Of a stretch of 64,000 bases of DNA, positions 63,807 to 64,000 are shown piece after piece. The notes below the pieces were generated by a model that was given only the letters and a program-made list of their open reading frames with translations, was not told the DNA's origin and made no database searches. Every line of letters begins with the position of its first letter. Position 1 is the first letter of the stretch. Both the position numbers and the translations under genes were made by a program. The DNA is from CAWGGS01 sp046705065 (lineage in GTDB: Bacteria; Desulfobacterota; Desulfobulbia; Desulfobulbales; Desulfocapsaceae), in assembly GCA_046705065.1 (NCBI GenBank), contig JBJKQT010000077.1, forward strand, positions 1 to 64,000, read 5' to 3'.

Positions 63807-64000
63807 TCACGTCACTCCGTGTCCAATCCGTCGTATCATCCCTTTGAAAATGATCGTGTGAACCGGCATTAAAAGATACCAGTAAACTCTTCCCCACAAG
63901 CCTCTGGGCCTAAAGATGGCTCTTTGATGCAGAATGTTCTGTTCGTCAATGGAAAATTCGAGCCAGGCCTCCCCGGGCATTTTCATCTCGGCATAAAGCA
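63807..64000 (-). CDS. SDR/DUF2867 protein, 3' end only
   Basis: The last 64 codons of a gene that continues beyond the window. The segment reads LYAEMKMPGEAWLEF, then IFRPRGLWGRVYWYLLMP and IIFKGMIRRI, which is the conserved end of the DUF2867 domain found C-terminal to NmrA-like SDR proteins. The rest of the protein is not visible. It stands 35 bases upstream of the DUF523-DUF1722 gene, a known pairing. Confidence 0.75.
   Translation of the reverse strand, partial: LYAEMKMPGEAWLEFSIDEQNILHQRAIFRPRGLWGRVYWYLLMPVHTIIFKGMIRRIGHGVT

Overview
The window is a single chromosomal segment of about 49% GC from a strictly anaerobic bacterium, most likely a member of the Desulfobacterota (the former Deltaproteobacteria: sulfate reducers and relatives). 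Four things point there: a methylene-tetrahydrofolate reductase operon wired to heterodisulfide-reductase-like and MvhD subunits, a DsrE-like protein, an A-type flavodiiron protein, and many PAS-domain sensors plus a sigma-54 activator. No prophage, complete insertion sequence, CRISPR array, rRNA or tRNA gene was seen.

Layout. 0.1-7.2 kb: a SixA-like phosphatase, a lone ParA and a CYTH-like/CHAD protein on the minus strand, then argJ, a small phosphodiesterase, a class-2 polyphosphate kinase and a LigB-type dioxygenase. 7.5-14.5 kb: a minus-strand housekeeping run of secA, a stand-alone N-acetylglutamate-synthase-like acetyltransferase, a small membrane protein, argS, alr, a membrane protein and a 2[4Fe-4S] ferredoxin. 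14.8-17.9 kb: a c-di-AMP (ydaO-type) riboswitch with terminator ahead of the K+ transporter gene kup and a cation/Ca2+ exchanger. 17.9-30.6 kb: one long minus-strand run. Read from its 5' end it is a TusA-like protein, HdrC-HdrB, a MetF homologue, a tandem HdrA, MvhD, MetV and MetF, followed by a response regulator, two ACT-like proteins, a PAS histidine kinase and a receiver-kinase hybrid. The HdrC-HdrB gene is interrupted by an in-frame UGA with a SECIS-like hairpin right after it, so it is read here as one selenoprotein of 439 residues. The set matches the MetVF-HdrABC-MvhD complex described from acetogens, which would couple methylene-THF reduction or oxidation to electron bifurcation in the Wood-Ljungdahl pathway. 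A sigma-54 activator diverges from the run.

32-40.6 kb: a DsrE-like gene, groES-groEL behind a long leader, a PtxD-like (phosphite) dehydrogenase, a quinone oxidoreductase, a deaminase, a cytochrome c lipoprotein, a zinc alcohol dehydrogenase remnant and two strongly folding intergenic palindromes. 40.8-54.2 kb: MFS exporter/MerR divergent pair, MaoC-like protein, a secreted VWA protein with tandem repeats, a very large DUF748/AsmA-like protein, and several poorly known envelope or accessory genes. 54.2-64 kb: a cobyrinate or siroheme amidase, DUF374 acyltransferase, uvrB, a ferredoxin plus disulfide-oxidoreductase pair, the flavodiiron protein, a DUF523-DUF1722 protein and the 3' end of an SDR/DUF2867 gene.

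The most notable points are the probable selenoprotein in the MetF-Hdr operon, the c-di-AMP riboswitch on a K+/cation transport operon, the stand-alone phosphite-dehydrogenase-like gene, a pair of ACT-like proteins embedded in a two-component gene set, and structured or repeated intergenic elements of unknown role.
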